In this document: positions 24,789-34,729 of the stretch, one piece after another
Layout: every line of letters starts with the position of its first letter
Position numbering within the stretch: position 1 is the stretch's first letter
Assembly (NCBI RefSeq): GCF_015645385.1
Contig: NZ_JADOET010000015.1
Location: 1-64,000, forward strand
Source of the DNA: Winogradskyella marina
Lineage (GTDB): Bacteria; Bacteroidota; Bacteroidia; Flavobacteriales; Flavobacteriaceae
DNA length: 64,000 bases
Direction of reading: 5' to 3'
The notes under the pieces: generated by a model
Database searches by the model: none
Seen by the model: the letters and a program-made list of their open reading frames with translations, nothing else
What the model was told of the DNA's origin: nothing
Made by a program: the position numbers and the translations under genes

Positions 24789-26702
24789 TTATTTAATCAT
24801 CTCGTAGCTACGCTTAATAAAATTCGTTAACTCTTCTCCTTTTAAAAGGCCTTGAGATAAACGTGCTAAATCTAAACTTTGTGTAATTAAACGTTCTTGT
24901 TTTTTCTTGGTTTTAGTTTCTAAAATCTCACCAACCAATTTAGAGTTTGTGTTTACAATAAGGTTATACATTTCTGGCATATTACCCATTCCAAACATTC
25001 CTCCACCGCCACCAGTTTGCTGCATTTCTTTCATTCTGCGCATAAATTCTGGTTGTGTAATAATAAATGGAGAGGCATCACTATCCATAGCTTCTAACTG
25101 CACCATAAACTTTTCAGATGGTACAATTTCTTTTAAAATCGTGTCTAATTCTGTCTGTTGGTCTTCCGTTAATTTAGAAATTGCATTTTCCTCTTTCTTA
25201 ATTAAGTTATCAATATGATCACCATCTACACGAGCAAAAGAAATATTTTCCTTTGTAGTTTCTAATTTCTGAATTAAATGCGGTACAATAGGAGAATCCA
25301 ATAATAAGACTTCGTATCCTTTAGCTTTAGCAGATTCAATGTAAGAATGTTGCTCATCTTTATTAGAAGCGTAAAGAATGACTAATTTACCATCTTTATC
25401 CGTTTGATTTGCTTTTGTTTTGTTGAACAGCTCTTCGTAAGTATAAAACTTACCGTCAACCGTTGGGTATAAAGCGAAAGCATCTGCTTTTTCGAAGAAT
25501 TTTTCTTCAGACAGCATTCCGTATTCAATTACGATTTTAATATCGTCCCATTTCTTTTCAAAATCTTCTCTGTTAGAGTTGAATAATGATTTCAACTTAT
25601 CAGCAACTTTACGCGTGATGTAAGATGAAATTTTCTTCACCGCTCCATCAGCTTGTAAGTACGAACGCGATACATTTAATGGAATATCTGGCGAATCAAT
25701 AACACCACGAAGCATGGTTAAAAACTCAGGTACAATACCTTCTACATTATCCGTAACAAAGACTTGATTTTGGAATAATTGTATTTTATCCTTTTGAATG
25801 TTCATATCATTCGTCATCTTAGGGAAATACAAGATTCCTGTTAAGTTAAACGGATAATCAACATTTAAATGAATATGGAAAAGCGGCTCTTCAAACTGCA
25901 TTGGATACAATTCTCTGTAGAAGCCTTTATAATCCTCATCTTCTAATTCCGTTGGTTGTTTTGTCCAAGCCGGATTAGGGTTGTTAATGATATTATCTAC
26001 CGTAATTTGTTTATGAGGCTCAGTCGTTTCTTTACCTTCAGCATCTGTAGTTGTTTCAGGTGTAAAATCTGGGTCGTTTACTTCCTTAGTTCCAAATTTA
26101 ATTGGAATAGGCATAAACTTATTATACTTATTAAGTAATTCTGTTATTCTACCTTCTTCTAAAAATTCAGTTGAATCTTCTGCAATATGAAGGATGATTT
26201 CCGTTCCTCTATCTGATTTGTCAGAAGGCTCTAAAGTAAATTCAGGAGACCCATCACAGGTCCAATGTGCAGCATCAGCACCAGTATGAGATTTAGTGAT
26301 AATTTCAACTTTTTCTGCAACCATAAAAGCAGAATAGAATCCAAGACCAAAGTGTCCAATAATTCCCGAGTCTTTTGCAGTATCTTTATACTTATCTAAG
26401 AATTCTTCAGCACCAGAAAAAGCCACTTGGTTAATGTATTTTTCAACTTCTTCGGCTGTCATCCCTAAACCTTGATCAATGATGTGAAGTTTTTTACCTT
26501 CTTTATCAATCTTTACTTCAATTTGTGGAGTACCGTATTCAGATTTAGACTCCCCAATATTGGCTAAGTGCTTAAATTTAAGTGTCGCATCTGTTGCATT
26601 ACTGATTAGCTCACGTAAAAAGATTTCGTGATCAGAGTATAAGAACTTTTTAATTAACGGAAAGATATTCTCTACCGATACATTAATACTTCCTTTTGTC
26701 AT
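24789..26702 (-). CDS. htpG: Molecular chaperone HtpG (Hsp90)
   Basis: 637 residues. N-terminal GHKL ATPase domain about 1-240 (SDHEIFLRELISNATDA with the Mg-binding Asn; IDQGLGM; GHFGLGFYSAFMV), middle domain with NVSRSYLQ carrying the catalytic Arg, and C-terminal dimerisation domain. ATP-dependent cytosolic chaperone. A short Gly-rich run (about 565-575, GGGGGMFGMGN) in the C-terminal part is unusual but in frame. The gene is divergent from an LRR protein gene; a partly palindromic site lies between them. Confidence 0.97.
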   Translation of the reverse strand: MTKGSINVSVENIFPLIKKFLYSDHEIFLRELISNATDATLKFKHLANIGESKSEYGTPQIEVKIDKEGKKLHIIDQGLGMTAEEVEKYINQVAFSGAEEFLDKYKDTAKDSGIIGHFGLGFYSAFMVAEKVEIITKSHTGADAAHWTCDGSPEFTLEPSDKSDRGTEIILHIAEDSTEFLEEGRITELLNKYNKFMPIPIKFGTKEVNDPDFTPETTTDAEGKETTEPHKQITVDNIINNPNPAWTKQPTELEDEDYKGFYRELYPMQFEEPLFHIHLNVDYPFNLTGILYFPKMTNDMNIQKDKIQLFQNQVFVTDNVEGIVPEFLTMLRGVIDSPDIPLNVSRSYLQADGAVKKISSYITRKVADKLKSLFNSNREDFEKKWDDIKIVIEYGMLSEEKFFEKADAFALYPTVDGKFYTYEELFNKTKANQTDKDGKLVILYASNKDEQHSYIESAKAKGYEVLLLDSPIVPHLIQKLETTKENISFARVDGDHIDNLIKKEENAISKLTEDQQTELDTILKEIVPSEKFMVQLEAMDSDASPFIITQPEFMRRMKEMQQTGGGGGMFGMGNMPEMYNLIVNTNSKLVGEILETKTKKKQERLITQSLDLARLSQGLLKGEELTNFIKRSYEMIK

Positions 26703-26767
26703 GATATATAAGTTTTTGTATTATTAATTTGAATGTTTAGCTATAGTCAAATAAAATACCAAGATTT

Positions 26768-26810
26768 AGAATGTGACAAAGTGACATTCTTAAAAAAAAG
26801 TTTAAGTTTG
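26768..26810 (+). promoter_or_regulatory. Promoter of the LRR gene with overlapping palindrome
   Basis: TAAGTTTG (26803-26810) is an exact -7 box 26 bp before the ATG. Where a -33 box would lie there is instead an inverted repeat AGAATGT / ACATTCT (26768-26774, 26784-26790) enclosing the direct repeat GTGAC-AAA-GTGAC. This suggests factor-dependent control, possibly of both divergent genes. Confidence 0.45.
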
Positions 26811-26835
26811 TCTAAACAAGCCAAACTACATAACT

Positions 26836-29265
26836 ATGAAAAAAATCTACGTATTACTCTTTATGCTTTTTTATTTTGCCTTTAGTCAGGCTCAAATTGT
26901 AGATATTCCTGATGCCAATTTTAAGAGTGCGTTGGTTAATGATATAATTGCAGATTTTGATGGAGATGGCGTTCCAGATGGAGATGTAGATACTAATGAT
27001 GATGGTGAAATTCAAGTTAGCGAAGCTGAGGCTGTTATATCATTAGAAGTGTCTCAAACTTATTCTACTTCATTAGAAGGCTTAAATAGTTTTGTTAATT
27101 TAAAAACATTCTATATGAATTCAGCGTATAATATTTCTAGTATTGAAATAAACGCATTGTCACAACTTGAGAATCTTATAATTACTGGTACAGATTTAAT
27201 TTCAACTTTAGATTTAAGTGGGAACCCAATGTTAAAAGAATTAAAACTAGCAGGAATTGGTTTAACGAGTTTAGATGTTAGCCAAAATCCAAACTTAGTT
27301 TGGTTTGATGCAAGTTCAAATGATTTAAGTGAAATTGATGTATCTAATAATTTATTACTTGAATACCTAGACGTAAGCCTTAATTTAATTGAGAACCTCA
27401 ATGTGAGCTCGTTAGCTAATTTAGAATCTTTAGGGTGTAATAATAATACTATTTCATCGCTAAATATATTAGGTTGTACTAGTTTAAATCGGTTGGCATG
27501 TTTTACAAATCAATTAACAGAATTAGATATTAGTGAAAATCCGAACTTACAGTATTTAACTTGTTATAATAATCAGATAGGGAGTTTAGATTTTTCTTTA
27601 AACCCAGAATTGATTGAATTAAAGGCTTCAACAAATCAATTAACTACCTTGGATTTTAGTCAAAACCCAAATTTATCTAAATTAATTGTTGATCATAACA
27701 ACCTTACTTCTATAAATATAAAAAATGGAGATGCTTTTGATTACCACTGGTCAGAAGCATGGAATACGTTAGTTTTTAGCTCGAATCCAAATTTAGAATA
27801 CATATGTGCTGATGAAAGTGAAATCTCTAAAATAGTAGCGAGGTTAGATAGTTCTAACATGAATAATTGTACAGTAAGTTCATACTGTACGTTTGTGCCT
27901 GGTGGAGAATATTATAGTATAAGTGGAAATAATACCTTAGATCTTGAAAACGACGGTTGCGATATTCTTGATACTTTTTATCCAAATTTAAAATTTGAAG
28001 TTTCGAATGATATTAGTATTCATTCGTTAATTAGTGGTAATGATGGTAGTTATTTTTTGCCAGTTTTGGCTGGAAACCATACTATAACACCACAATTTAA
28101 TGGGTCAAGTTATTTTTCGGTAAGTCCATCTAGTTTAGTTGTAGATTTCCCTTCAGATACAAGTCCAGTTATTCAAGATTTTTGTATTGCACCCAATGGT
28201 GATTATAGTGATCTAGAGGTTTATGTTACACCGTTAACTGAGGCTCGTCCAGGATTTGATGCTAATTATAAAATTACATATAAAAATGTAGGAAGTGTTG
28301 TGTTGTCTGGTGATGTCACCATGGCTTTTAATGATGATTTAATGGACTTGCTAAGTTCTAACCCTGCACCAGATTCTCAAACTACAGGTCAATTGTTGTG
28401 GAATTATACAGACTTACTGCCTTTTGAAAGTAGAAGTGTTTTTTTTAAAATGAATTTAAATACACCAACTGATTCCGAGTTTCCTTTATTTGGTGATGAT
28501 ATTTTAAATTTTGCTGCAGTAATTTCACCAGTAATAGGTGATGAAACGGAAGGTGATAATTCTTTTCAATTGAATCAAGCCATTGTAAATTCTTATGACC
28601 CTAATGATATTACTTGCCTTGAAGGTGCTACCATTGAACTAGAGGAAGTTGGAGATTTTCTTCATTACATTATACGTTTTGAAAATACAGGTTCGGCAAG
28701 TGCAGTAAATGTTGTAGTTAAAAATAAGTTGAATAGTTTTAAATTAGATGTTGATTCTATGATTCCTCTAGAAGGAAGTCATTCTTTTTATACACGTAGA
28801 ACAGGTTATGAAACAGTAGAATTTGTTTTTGAAAATATTAATTTACCTTTTGATGATGATAATAATGACGGCTATGTTGTTTTTAAAATTAAAACTTTGA
28901 CAAACCTGCAATTGGGTGACTATATTTCAAACAGAGCAGAGATTTATTTCGATTTTAATGCGCCTATTATTACGAATACAGCCATAACCACAGTTGAGGA
29001 AAATTTATCTATAGATGAGAATGATTTTAAATCTAAAATTAAATTGTACCCAAATCCAGTCAATGATAATTTATTTGTTGAAAGTAAAAACGGAATTGAA
29101 TCGATAGCGTTTTATGACATTAATGGAAGATTACTTCAAAATACAGTTTTGATACAGAACAAATTTGAAACGGAATTAAGTTTAGTAAAATTAAATTCAG
29201 GTGTTTACTTTGTTGAAATTGTTTCAAAAAAAGGAAAAATCGTTAAGAAAATAATAAAGGAGTAA
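26836..29265 (+). CDS. Leucine-rich-repeat protein with T9SS type A sorting domain
   Basis: 809 residues. Signal peptide about 1-19. A calcium-type acidic loop (DFDGDGVPDGDVDTNDDGEI, about 41-60) precedes LRR-like repeats about 75-320 of the form NPNLxxLxxxxNxLxxLDxS. A Cys-containing junction and beta-sandwich DUF11/DUF7619-like domains follow (about 460-720). The last 75 residues (KIKLYPNPVNDNLFVE, GVYFVEIVS, KIVKKIIKE) are a type A T9SS sorting signal. Probably secreted and surface anchored; role unknown. It has its own promoter. Confidence 0.9.
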   Translation: MKKIYVLLFMLFYFAFSQAQIVDIPDANFKSALVNDIIADFDGDGVPDGDVDTNDDGEIQVSEAEAVISLEVSQTYSTSLEGLNSFVNLKTFYMNSAYNISSIEINALSQLENLIITGTDLISTLDLSGNPMLKELKLAGIGLTSLDVSQNPNLVWFDASSNDLSEIDVSNNLLLEYLDVSLNLIENLNVSSLANLESLGCNNNTISSLNILGCTSLNRLACFTNQLTELDISENPNLQYLTCYNNQIGSLDFSLNPELIELKASTNQLTTLDFSQNPNLSKLIVDHNNLTSINIKNGDAFDYHWSEAWNTLVFSSNPNLEYICADESEISKIVARLDSSNMNNCTVSSYCTFVPGGEYYSISGNNTLDLENDGCDILDTFYPNLKFEVSNDISIHSLISGNDGSYFLPVLAGNHTITPQFNGSSYFSVSPSSLVVDFPSDTSPVIQDFCIAPNGDYSDLEVYVTPLTEARPGFDANYKITYKNVGSVVLSGDVTMAFNDDLMDLLSSNPAPDSQTTGQLLWNYTDLLPFESRSVFFKMNLNTPTDSEFPLFGDDILNFAAVISPVIGDETEGDNSFQLNQAIVNSYDPNDITCLEGATIELEEVGDFLHYIIRFENTGSASAVNVVVKNKLNSFKLDVDSMIPLEGSHSFYTRRTGYETVEFVFENINLPFDDDNNDGYVVFKIKTLTNLQLGDYISNRAEIYFDFNAPIITNTAITTVEENLSIDENDFKSKIKLYPNPVNDNLFVESKNGIESIAFYDINGRLLQNTVLIQNKFETELSLVKLNSGVYFVEIVSKKGKIVKKIIKE

Positions 29266-29318
29266 AAGTGAAGTCTTAGAAGATTAAAAGTATGTGGCAG
29301 TAAGATAGTTGTAAAAAG

Positions 29319-29353
29319 TAAAAGAGCCATTCAAATTCTGAATGACTCTTTTA
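29319..29353. terminator. Bidirectional terminator between convergent genes
   Basis: AAAAGAGCCATTCA pairs with TGAATGACTCTTTT (one mismatch) with A and T runs on both sides, between the LRR gene (plus) and the S9 peptidase gene (minus). Confidence 0.8.
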
Positions 29354-29373
29354 ACCTTTTTAAAAAAGGCTGT

Positions 29374-31818
29374 TTAATCCTTTATTTTTTCTTGGTTTTC
29401 TATCGGTTCTGTGTTTTCAACCTTATTCTTCACATGTTTTTCTAACCACTGATCTTGTTCCCATAGCATGTGCATTATAGATTCTTTTGCTCTATACCCA
29501 TGACTTTCTTTAGGTAGCATTACTAATCTTACAGGTGCACCTAAGCCTTTTAAGGCATTAAAATAACGTTCACTTTGTAAAGGATACGTACCTGAATTGT
29601 TATCTGCAACTCCATGTATTAATAATAAAGGAGTTTTCATTTTATCAGCATGCATAAACGGTGACATGTTGTAATATACTTCTGGAGCGTCCCAATAACT
29701 GCGTTCTTCACTTTGAAATCCAAAAGGAGTCAATGTTCTGTTGTAAGCTCCACTTCTTGCAATTCCTGCAGCATAAAGGTCTGAGTGCGATAATAAGTTG
29801 GCTGTCATAAACGCGCCATAGCTATGGCCACCTACAGCTACTTTCTTCCTGTCAATATAACCAAGATTGTCAACAGCATCAATTGCTGCTTTTCCATTAG
29901 CAACTAATTGTGTTCTAAACGAATCGTTTGGCTCATCTTCTCCCTCTCCAACAATAGGGAATGCTGCATCATCTAAAACGACATAGCCTTTAGTAATCCA
30001 ATAAATTGGTGAGCCCCAATATGGATACACAAATTCGTTTGGGTTTGATGTGCTTTGTGCGGCACTTGCTTTGTCTTTGTATTCACGAGGATAAGCCCAT
30101 AAAATCATTGGGTATTTTTTTCCCTCTTCGTAATTTAAAGGTAAATAAAGTGTGCCATCTAAATCTAAACCGTCATCTCGTTTATAGTTTATGATGCGTT
30201 TATTAACGGATTCTAAACTTTTAAATGGATTTTCAAAAGTGGTAATAGCTGTTAAATCATTTTTCTTATTAATATTTCGAACATAGTAATTTGGATATTC
30301 TGTTTTAGATTCAATTCTTACCAAAATCTCACCTTTTTTCATGTCAATGGCGTCATATAAATTTTCGAGCTTGTCTGTATACGGAGATTGATATAAACGT
30401 TTGGTTTTGTTGGTTTTTATATTGTAAGCATCTATAAACGGAAATTGTCCTTCTTTAGAATAACCATCTCCCATAAGGTAAAGTTGGTTGCCATTCATCG
30501 TTAAGGTATATTCTCCAAATTCATTTTTAGAACTTACAAAATTTCCAGGATCGCTGTAAACGTCTTGGTAGCTACGATCTGTTATAATTTCAGATGTTGC
30601 AGTTGAAGGATTAAATAGGTAAGTTTTTGTGTTTCTAGTGTTCCACCAATAATCGTAAGCAATAGCTGTGTTTTCATTTCCCCAACTTATACCAGAAAAA
30701 CGTTGTTTTGTTTTTAGTATCAGTTTTGGTTCTCCATCAAATGGAGCTTTAACTTGGTAAACAGCATCTCTGTAATCCACTTCAACTTCAGGATCTCCTT
30801 TATCTTGTGCTTCTGCCCAAACTAGAGTAGATGGTTGGTCCGCTCTCCAGTTTAGGTTTCGTTTTCCTGTTCTGGTAGCCATAAACCCTTTAGGTCTTAC
30901 TTCATCTAACGGAACTTCGTTAACTGTTTTTACTTTATTTCCTGTTGAAGAATAGATTGTGTTTTCGCTAGGAAACCTCGAGTAGGTTACTAAGTATGAA
31001 AACGGTCTTTTTATGGTGGTCACCATAATATATTCGCCATTAGGAGAAAAGTTAACACCACGATACATATCTGCAGCTAAAAAGTTTTCAACGTTTCCAT
31101 TTATAGATACTTTTTTGATTTCGGATCTGGCAAGTTGTTCAAAATTAAATTCATCGTTTGGTGTTTTTAATAAATCTTGATAGGTTCTATTTTGAGCTTT
31201 GGCACCATCACTAACAGAAATAGTTGGGCCAGTTGGCACTGCAATATCTGTATCAATTAATGGTTTTCTATCGCTTGGTAACATTTTTACTAATAAATGC
31301 TCATTGTCGTTAAACCAACTTATGGTACTTCCCATATTAGCATTTACATTAGCACCTGTAAGTTTTGTTGCTTTGGCTTCTTTGATGTTTAAAACCCATA
31401 CTTCAACACCTGTTTTAGTCGTGTTTAGACATGCTATCATAGATTCATCTGGCGACCAACGAAAACTAGATAGTCTAGCGTCTTCTGGTAATCCTGAAAC
31501 TTGTTTGGCATCTTTATCTGATGTTTTTTTTACTTTAAGGTTGGTGTAGTATCTTGTTCTACTTCCAATGTTGGTGACAGGGTTTATACGAAGACCAGCT
31601 AATCGTAATTCTGTTTCTGATAACTCAGCGATGGATTTGTACTGATTTCGGTAAAGTAATATCATGTTCTCCCCTTTACTGTCAATTTGTACTCCAGGAG
31701 CTAAATCTACATCTGCTAATTCTAATATTTCATCAGGTGGTACTTGGTAAGTTAAATTTTGTTGTGCATAGCTATTGGTAAGAAATAGACATACGAAAAG
31801 TTGGATTAAAGTTTTCAT
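29374..31818 (-). CDS. S9 family serine peptidase (secreted)
   Basis: 814 residues with a signal peptide (about 1-18). An N-terminal beta-propeller (about 60-500, e.g. RLSSFRWSPDESMIACL) precedes an alpha/beta hydrolase domain with nucleophile GGHSYGAFMTANLL, acid in HGVADNNSG and His in KESHGYR. The form is that of Bacteroidota periplasmic prolyl-oligopeptidase/glutamyl-endopeptidase-like S9 enzymes (compare S9C). It probably trims oligopeptides in the periplasm. Single gene. Confidence 0.92.
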   Translation of the reverse strand: MKTLIQLFVCLFLTNSYAQQNLTYQVPPDEILELADVDLAPGVQIDSKGENMILLYRNQYKSIAELSETELRLAGLRINPVTNIGSRTRYYTNLKVKKTSDKDAKQVSGLPEDARLSSFRWSPDESMIACLNTTKTGVEVWVLNIKEAKATKLTGANVNANMGSTISWFNDNEHLLVKMLPSDRKPLIDTDIAVPTGPTISVSDGAKAQNRTYQDLLKTPNDEFNFEQLARSEIKKVSINGNVENFLAADMYRGVNFSPNGEYIMVTTIKRPFSYLVTYSRFPSENTIYSSTGNKVKTVNEVPLDEVRPKGFMATRTGKRNLNWRADQPSTLVWAEAQDKGDPEVEVDYRDAVYQVKAPFDGEPKLILKTKQRFSGISWGNENTAIAYDYWWNTRNTKTYLFNPSTATSEIITDRSYQDVYSDPGNFVSSKNEFGEYTLTMNGNQLYLMGDGYSKEGQFPFIDAYNIKTNKTKRLYQSPYTDKLENLYDAIDMKKGEILVRIESKTEYPNYYVRNINKKNDLTAITTFENPFKSLESVNKRIINYKRDDGLDLDGTLYLPLNYEEGKKYPMILWAYPREYKDKASAAQSTSNPNEFVYPYWGSPIYWITKGYVVLDDAAFPIVGEGEDEPNDSFRTQLVANGKAAIDAVDNLGYIDRKKVAVGGHSYGAFMTANLLSHSDLYAAGIARSGAYNRTLTPFGFQSEERSYWDAPEVYYNMSPFMHADKMKTPLLLIHGVADNNSGTYPLQSERYFNALKGLGAPVRLVMLPKESHGYRAKESIMHMLWEQDQWLEKHVKNKVENTEPIENQEKIKD

Positions 31819-31921
31819 GTTTTGATTAGATTGATTAAAAAATTCGTAGGTCTCAAGTTAATTAAAAAATAGATTTGAAAATGTGATAAAGATGTTAAAA
31901 TTAGAAGTTTATATGGATAGA

Positions 31922-31951
31922 TTGAGTTACAGTTTAAAAATCATAAATTTG
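31922..31951 (+). promoter_or_regulatory. Consensus promoter of fabH
   Basis: TTG (31922-31924), 19-bp spacer, TAAATTTG (31944-31951): a full Bacteroidota promoter, 58 bp before the fabH ATG. Confidence 0.75.
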
Positions 31952-32008
31952 TGTATATTTAAAACTCTAATTAGGTAACTAAGATTATAGTAAAAAAATA
32001 AACTTTAG

Positions 32009-33019
32009 ATGTACAATTCAAAAATAATAGGCTTAGGCAAATACGTGCCAGATAATGTTGTAACCAACGATGATTTATCCAAAATTATGGATACTAATGA
32101 CGAGTGGATACAAGAACGTACAGGCATAAAAGAACGTCGTTGGGTAGAAAAGGGTAGTGGTGATACAACGGCAACGATGGGCGTAAAAGCCGCTAAAGTT
32201 GCCATTGAACGTTCTGGATTAGATAAAGATGATATCGATTTTATCATTTTCGCCACCTTAAGTCCAGATATGTATTTTCCTGGTCCGGGAGTTCAAGTTC
32301 AACATGCTTTAGATATAAAGACGGTTGGTGCACTTGATGTTCGTAACCAATGTTCTGGATTTGTCTATGCGATGTCTGTTGCTGATAACTTTATTAAAAC
32401 AGGGATGTATAAAAATATCTTAGTCATCGGAAGTGAATTACATTCTTTTGGTTTAGATAAAACGACGAGAGGTCGTGGAGTATCTGTAATATTTGGTGAT
32501 GGTGCAGGAGCTGCAGTTTTAACTAGAGAAGAAGATAATAGTAAAGGTATTTTATCCACACATTTACATTCGCAAGGAGAACACGCTGAAGAATTGGTGT
32601 TGGTAGCTCCGGGAATGGGAAAGCGTTGGGTTGATGATATTTTGGCCGATAATGACCCTAATGACGAAAGTTATTTTCCACATATGAATGGTCAGTTTGT
32701 ATTTAAAAATGCGGTGGTTCGTTTTAGTGAAGTAATTATGGAAGGCCTTATGAAAAACAAATTAGCTGTCGATGATATTGACATGTTAATTCCACACCAG
32801 GCAAACTTACGTATTGCACAGTTTGTACAAAAGAAGTTTAAGTTGAGTAATGACCAAGTATTTAATAATATTCAGAAATACGGAAATACAACTGCAGCTT
32901 CTATTCCAATTGCATTAACTGAAGCTTGGGAAGAAGGAAAAATAAAAGAGGGAGATACGGTTGTATTGGCTGCTTTTGGTAGTGGGTTTACTTGGGGAAG
33001 TGTGATTATGAAATGGTAA
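32009..33019 (+). CDS. fabH: 3-oxoacyl-ACP synthase III
   Basis: 336 residues, the FabH length. It condenses acetyl-CoA with malonyl-ACP to start fatty-acid synthesis. Catalytic triad motifs: Cys115 in NQCSGF, His in IPHQANLRI and Asn in YGNTTAAS. The C-terminal GFTWGSVIMKW is typical. The rpmF-plsX neighbours common in other bacteria are absent, which suggests an additional FabH paralogue, not necessarily the essential copy. A consensus promoter lies upstream and an amidohydrolase gene follows 38 bp downstream. Confidence 0.93.
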   Translation: MYNSKIIGLGKYVPDNVVTNDDLSKIMDTNDEWIQERTGIKERRWVEKGSGDTTATMGVKAAKVAIERSGLDKDDIDFIIFATLSPDMYFPGPGVQVQHALDIKTVGALDVRNQCSGFVYAMSVADNFIKTGMYKNILVIGSELHSFGLDKTTRGRGVSVIFGDGAGAAVLTREEDNSKGILSTHLHSQGEHAEELVLVAPGMGKRWVDDILADNDPNDESYFPHMNGQFVFKNAVVRFSEVIMEGLMKNKLAVDDIDMLIPHQANLRIAQFVQKKFKLSNDQVFNNIQKYGNTTAASIPIALTEAWEEGKIKEGDTVVLAAFGSGFTWGSVIMKW

Positions 33020-33057
33020 ACAAATCCCTTTGAAAAAAGAGATCTTATATATTTAGC

Positions 33058-34347
33058 ATGTACAAATTATTCGCTTTATTACTCGTATTCATTTGTTCGC
33101 AATCAAGTACATTCGCGCAACAAAATGATATCTACATTAAAGCTGGACTTTTATACGACAGCGAACAAAATGTATTAATAAAGAATAGAGTCATTCATGT
33201 TAAAGGCAATACCATACAATCGGTTGGAGCTTTTAATTCTATACCAGAAAATGCTGATATTATAGATTTAACGGAATATACAGTTCTTCCAGGACTAATT
33301 GATGCGCATACACATGTGCTTTTTTCGCAAGATGCCACGGAAGATTTTTCCGAACATAGTATTCATTCTCTAACTATGGAAAGTGATGCCTTAAGAACAC
33401 TACGAGGCGCAAAAAGAGCAAAATCATATTTAGATGTTGGTATTACTAGTGTAAAGGATCTTGGTAATTCAGGGTTGTTCTTAGATGTTGCCTTGCGAGA
33501 TGCAATAAACGAAGGCACTATTGAAGGCCCTCGCATTTTCGCTTCAGGACCTATTTTGGCTGCAACTGGCGGACAAATTTATGGAGTATCTCCAAAACAT
33601 CAAGACCTTATAGATTTAGAATACCGAATTATCAATGGAGTAGAAGATGCTAAACTAGCAGTTAGAGAGCACAAGAATCAAAATGTAGATCTTATTAAAA
33701 TTTGTGCAGACAATATTCCGAATAATACACATCTATCCATAGCTGAAATGAAAGCTATTGTAGAAACAGCAAATTCTTATGATCTTAGTGTGGTAGCACA
33801 TTCTATTACTAATCAATCGGCGTGGAATGCTGTACAAGCAGGTGTCAATGGTATTGAACATGGTTTTAGATTAGCCGATTCAACTTTAACTTTAATGGCT
33901 GAAAAAAAGGTCTTTTTGGTGCCTACTGAAAATAGTAGAACCTATATGAACATCTACGGTAAGCTTGCTGGTTATGAGGAAGAGGATTTAGATTGGGTTG
34001 ATAATTATATGCAAATGATGAAGAGCAGACTTACTAGAGCAATACAAAAAGGAGTGACTATAGTCGCAGGTTCTGATAACTATACAGCTATTGGTGGAAC
34101 TCGAGGTGAATCGTCGCGAGATATGTTTCGTGCATATTTTGAAGCTGGTATGTCTCCTTTAGATATTTTACAATCCGCTACGTACATCTCAGCCCTTAAT
34201 TTAAATATGGCGAACGATATTGGTGTTATTAAATCGAATGCAAAAGCAGATATTATTGCCGTTAAAGGGTCTATAGAAACTGATTTCATTAATACAGTTG
34301 AACACGTTGAATTTGTAATGAAAGATGGACAGGTCTATACTGATTGA
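33058..34347 (+). CDS. Secreted amidohydrolase (imidazolonepropionase-like)
   Basis: 429 residues with a signal peptide (about 1-20, cleavage after TFA). Metal-dependent hydrolase fold: N-terminal composite beta-sandwich, then LPGLIDAHTHV (first two His ligands), DLGNSG, VVAHSITNQ, NGIEHGFR and VAGSDNYTA with the catalytic Asp. This is the Xaa-Pro-dipeptidase/imidazolonepropionase-like amidohydrolase subgroup. The substrate is unknown, often a peptide or lactam. Likely co-transcribed with fabH. Confidence 0.88.
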   Translation: MYKLFALLLVFICSQSSTFAQQNDIYIKAGLLYDSEQNVLIKNRVIHVKGNTIQSVGAFNSIPENADIIDLTEYTVLPGLIDAHTHVLFSQDATEDFSEHSIHSLTMESDALRTLRGAKRAKSYLDVGITSVKDLGNSGLFLDVALRDAINEGTIEGPRIFASGPILAATGGQIYGVSPKHQDLIDLEYRIINGVEDAKLAVREHKNQNVDLIKICADNIPNNTHLSIAEMKAIVETANSYDLSVVAHSITNQSAWNAVQAGVNGIEHGFRLADSTLTLMAEKKVFLVPTENSRTYMNIYGKLAGYEEEDLDWVDNYMQMMKSRLTRAIQKGVTIVAGSDNYTAIGGTRGESSRDMFRAYFEAGMSPLDILQSATYISALNLNMANDIGVIKSNAKADIIAVKGSIETDFINTVEHVEFVMKDGQVYTD

Positions 34348-34384
34348 CTAAAATAAGTTACATTTTTCAATCTTCTAATCAAAT

Positions 34385-34420
34385 AAAAAAAGCCCAAACA
34401 ATTAATCGTTTGGGCTTTTC
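34385..34420. terminator. Terminator after the amidohydrolase
   Basis: AAAAAAGCCCAAAC pairs with GTTTGGGCTTTT, strong GC-rich stem with A and T runs. Confidence 0.88.
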
Positions 34421-34554
34421 AGCTATTAACCAACTTAACTAACACTAATGTAAAAATTAATTTACAATAAATATTACTTAAAACTTATTATACCTATAGA
34501 CGTAAGAAGTTCTATTTTATTTCATGAGATGTTATATTTAACGTGTATTTAACA

Positions 34555-34586
34555 GAAAACCCGAAACGTAAATTTCGGGTTTTCTT
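34555..34586. terminator. Second terminator, facing the TonB receptor gene
   Basis: AAAACCCGAAA pairs with TTTCGGGTTTT. The 34348-34729 gap holds these two hairpins and otherwise only AT-rich DNA without a recognisable gene or promoter. Confidence 0.8.
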
Positions 34587-34729
34587 GATATTACGGTTTG
34601 TTATTTTTTATAACTATCAGCAAGTTATGTTGGATATTGTTTGTTTATAAATCGTTTTAAGATTTGTAGACTAATTAATATTCAGTCTTGTTTCTTGGAT
34701 CTTAAAGCGAAGCGGTCTATAATCTAAAC

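Noticed and set aside
34348-34729. Possible small RNA between two terminators
   Set aside because: The terminators are explained by the convergent flanking genes; no promoter box was found in between.
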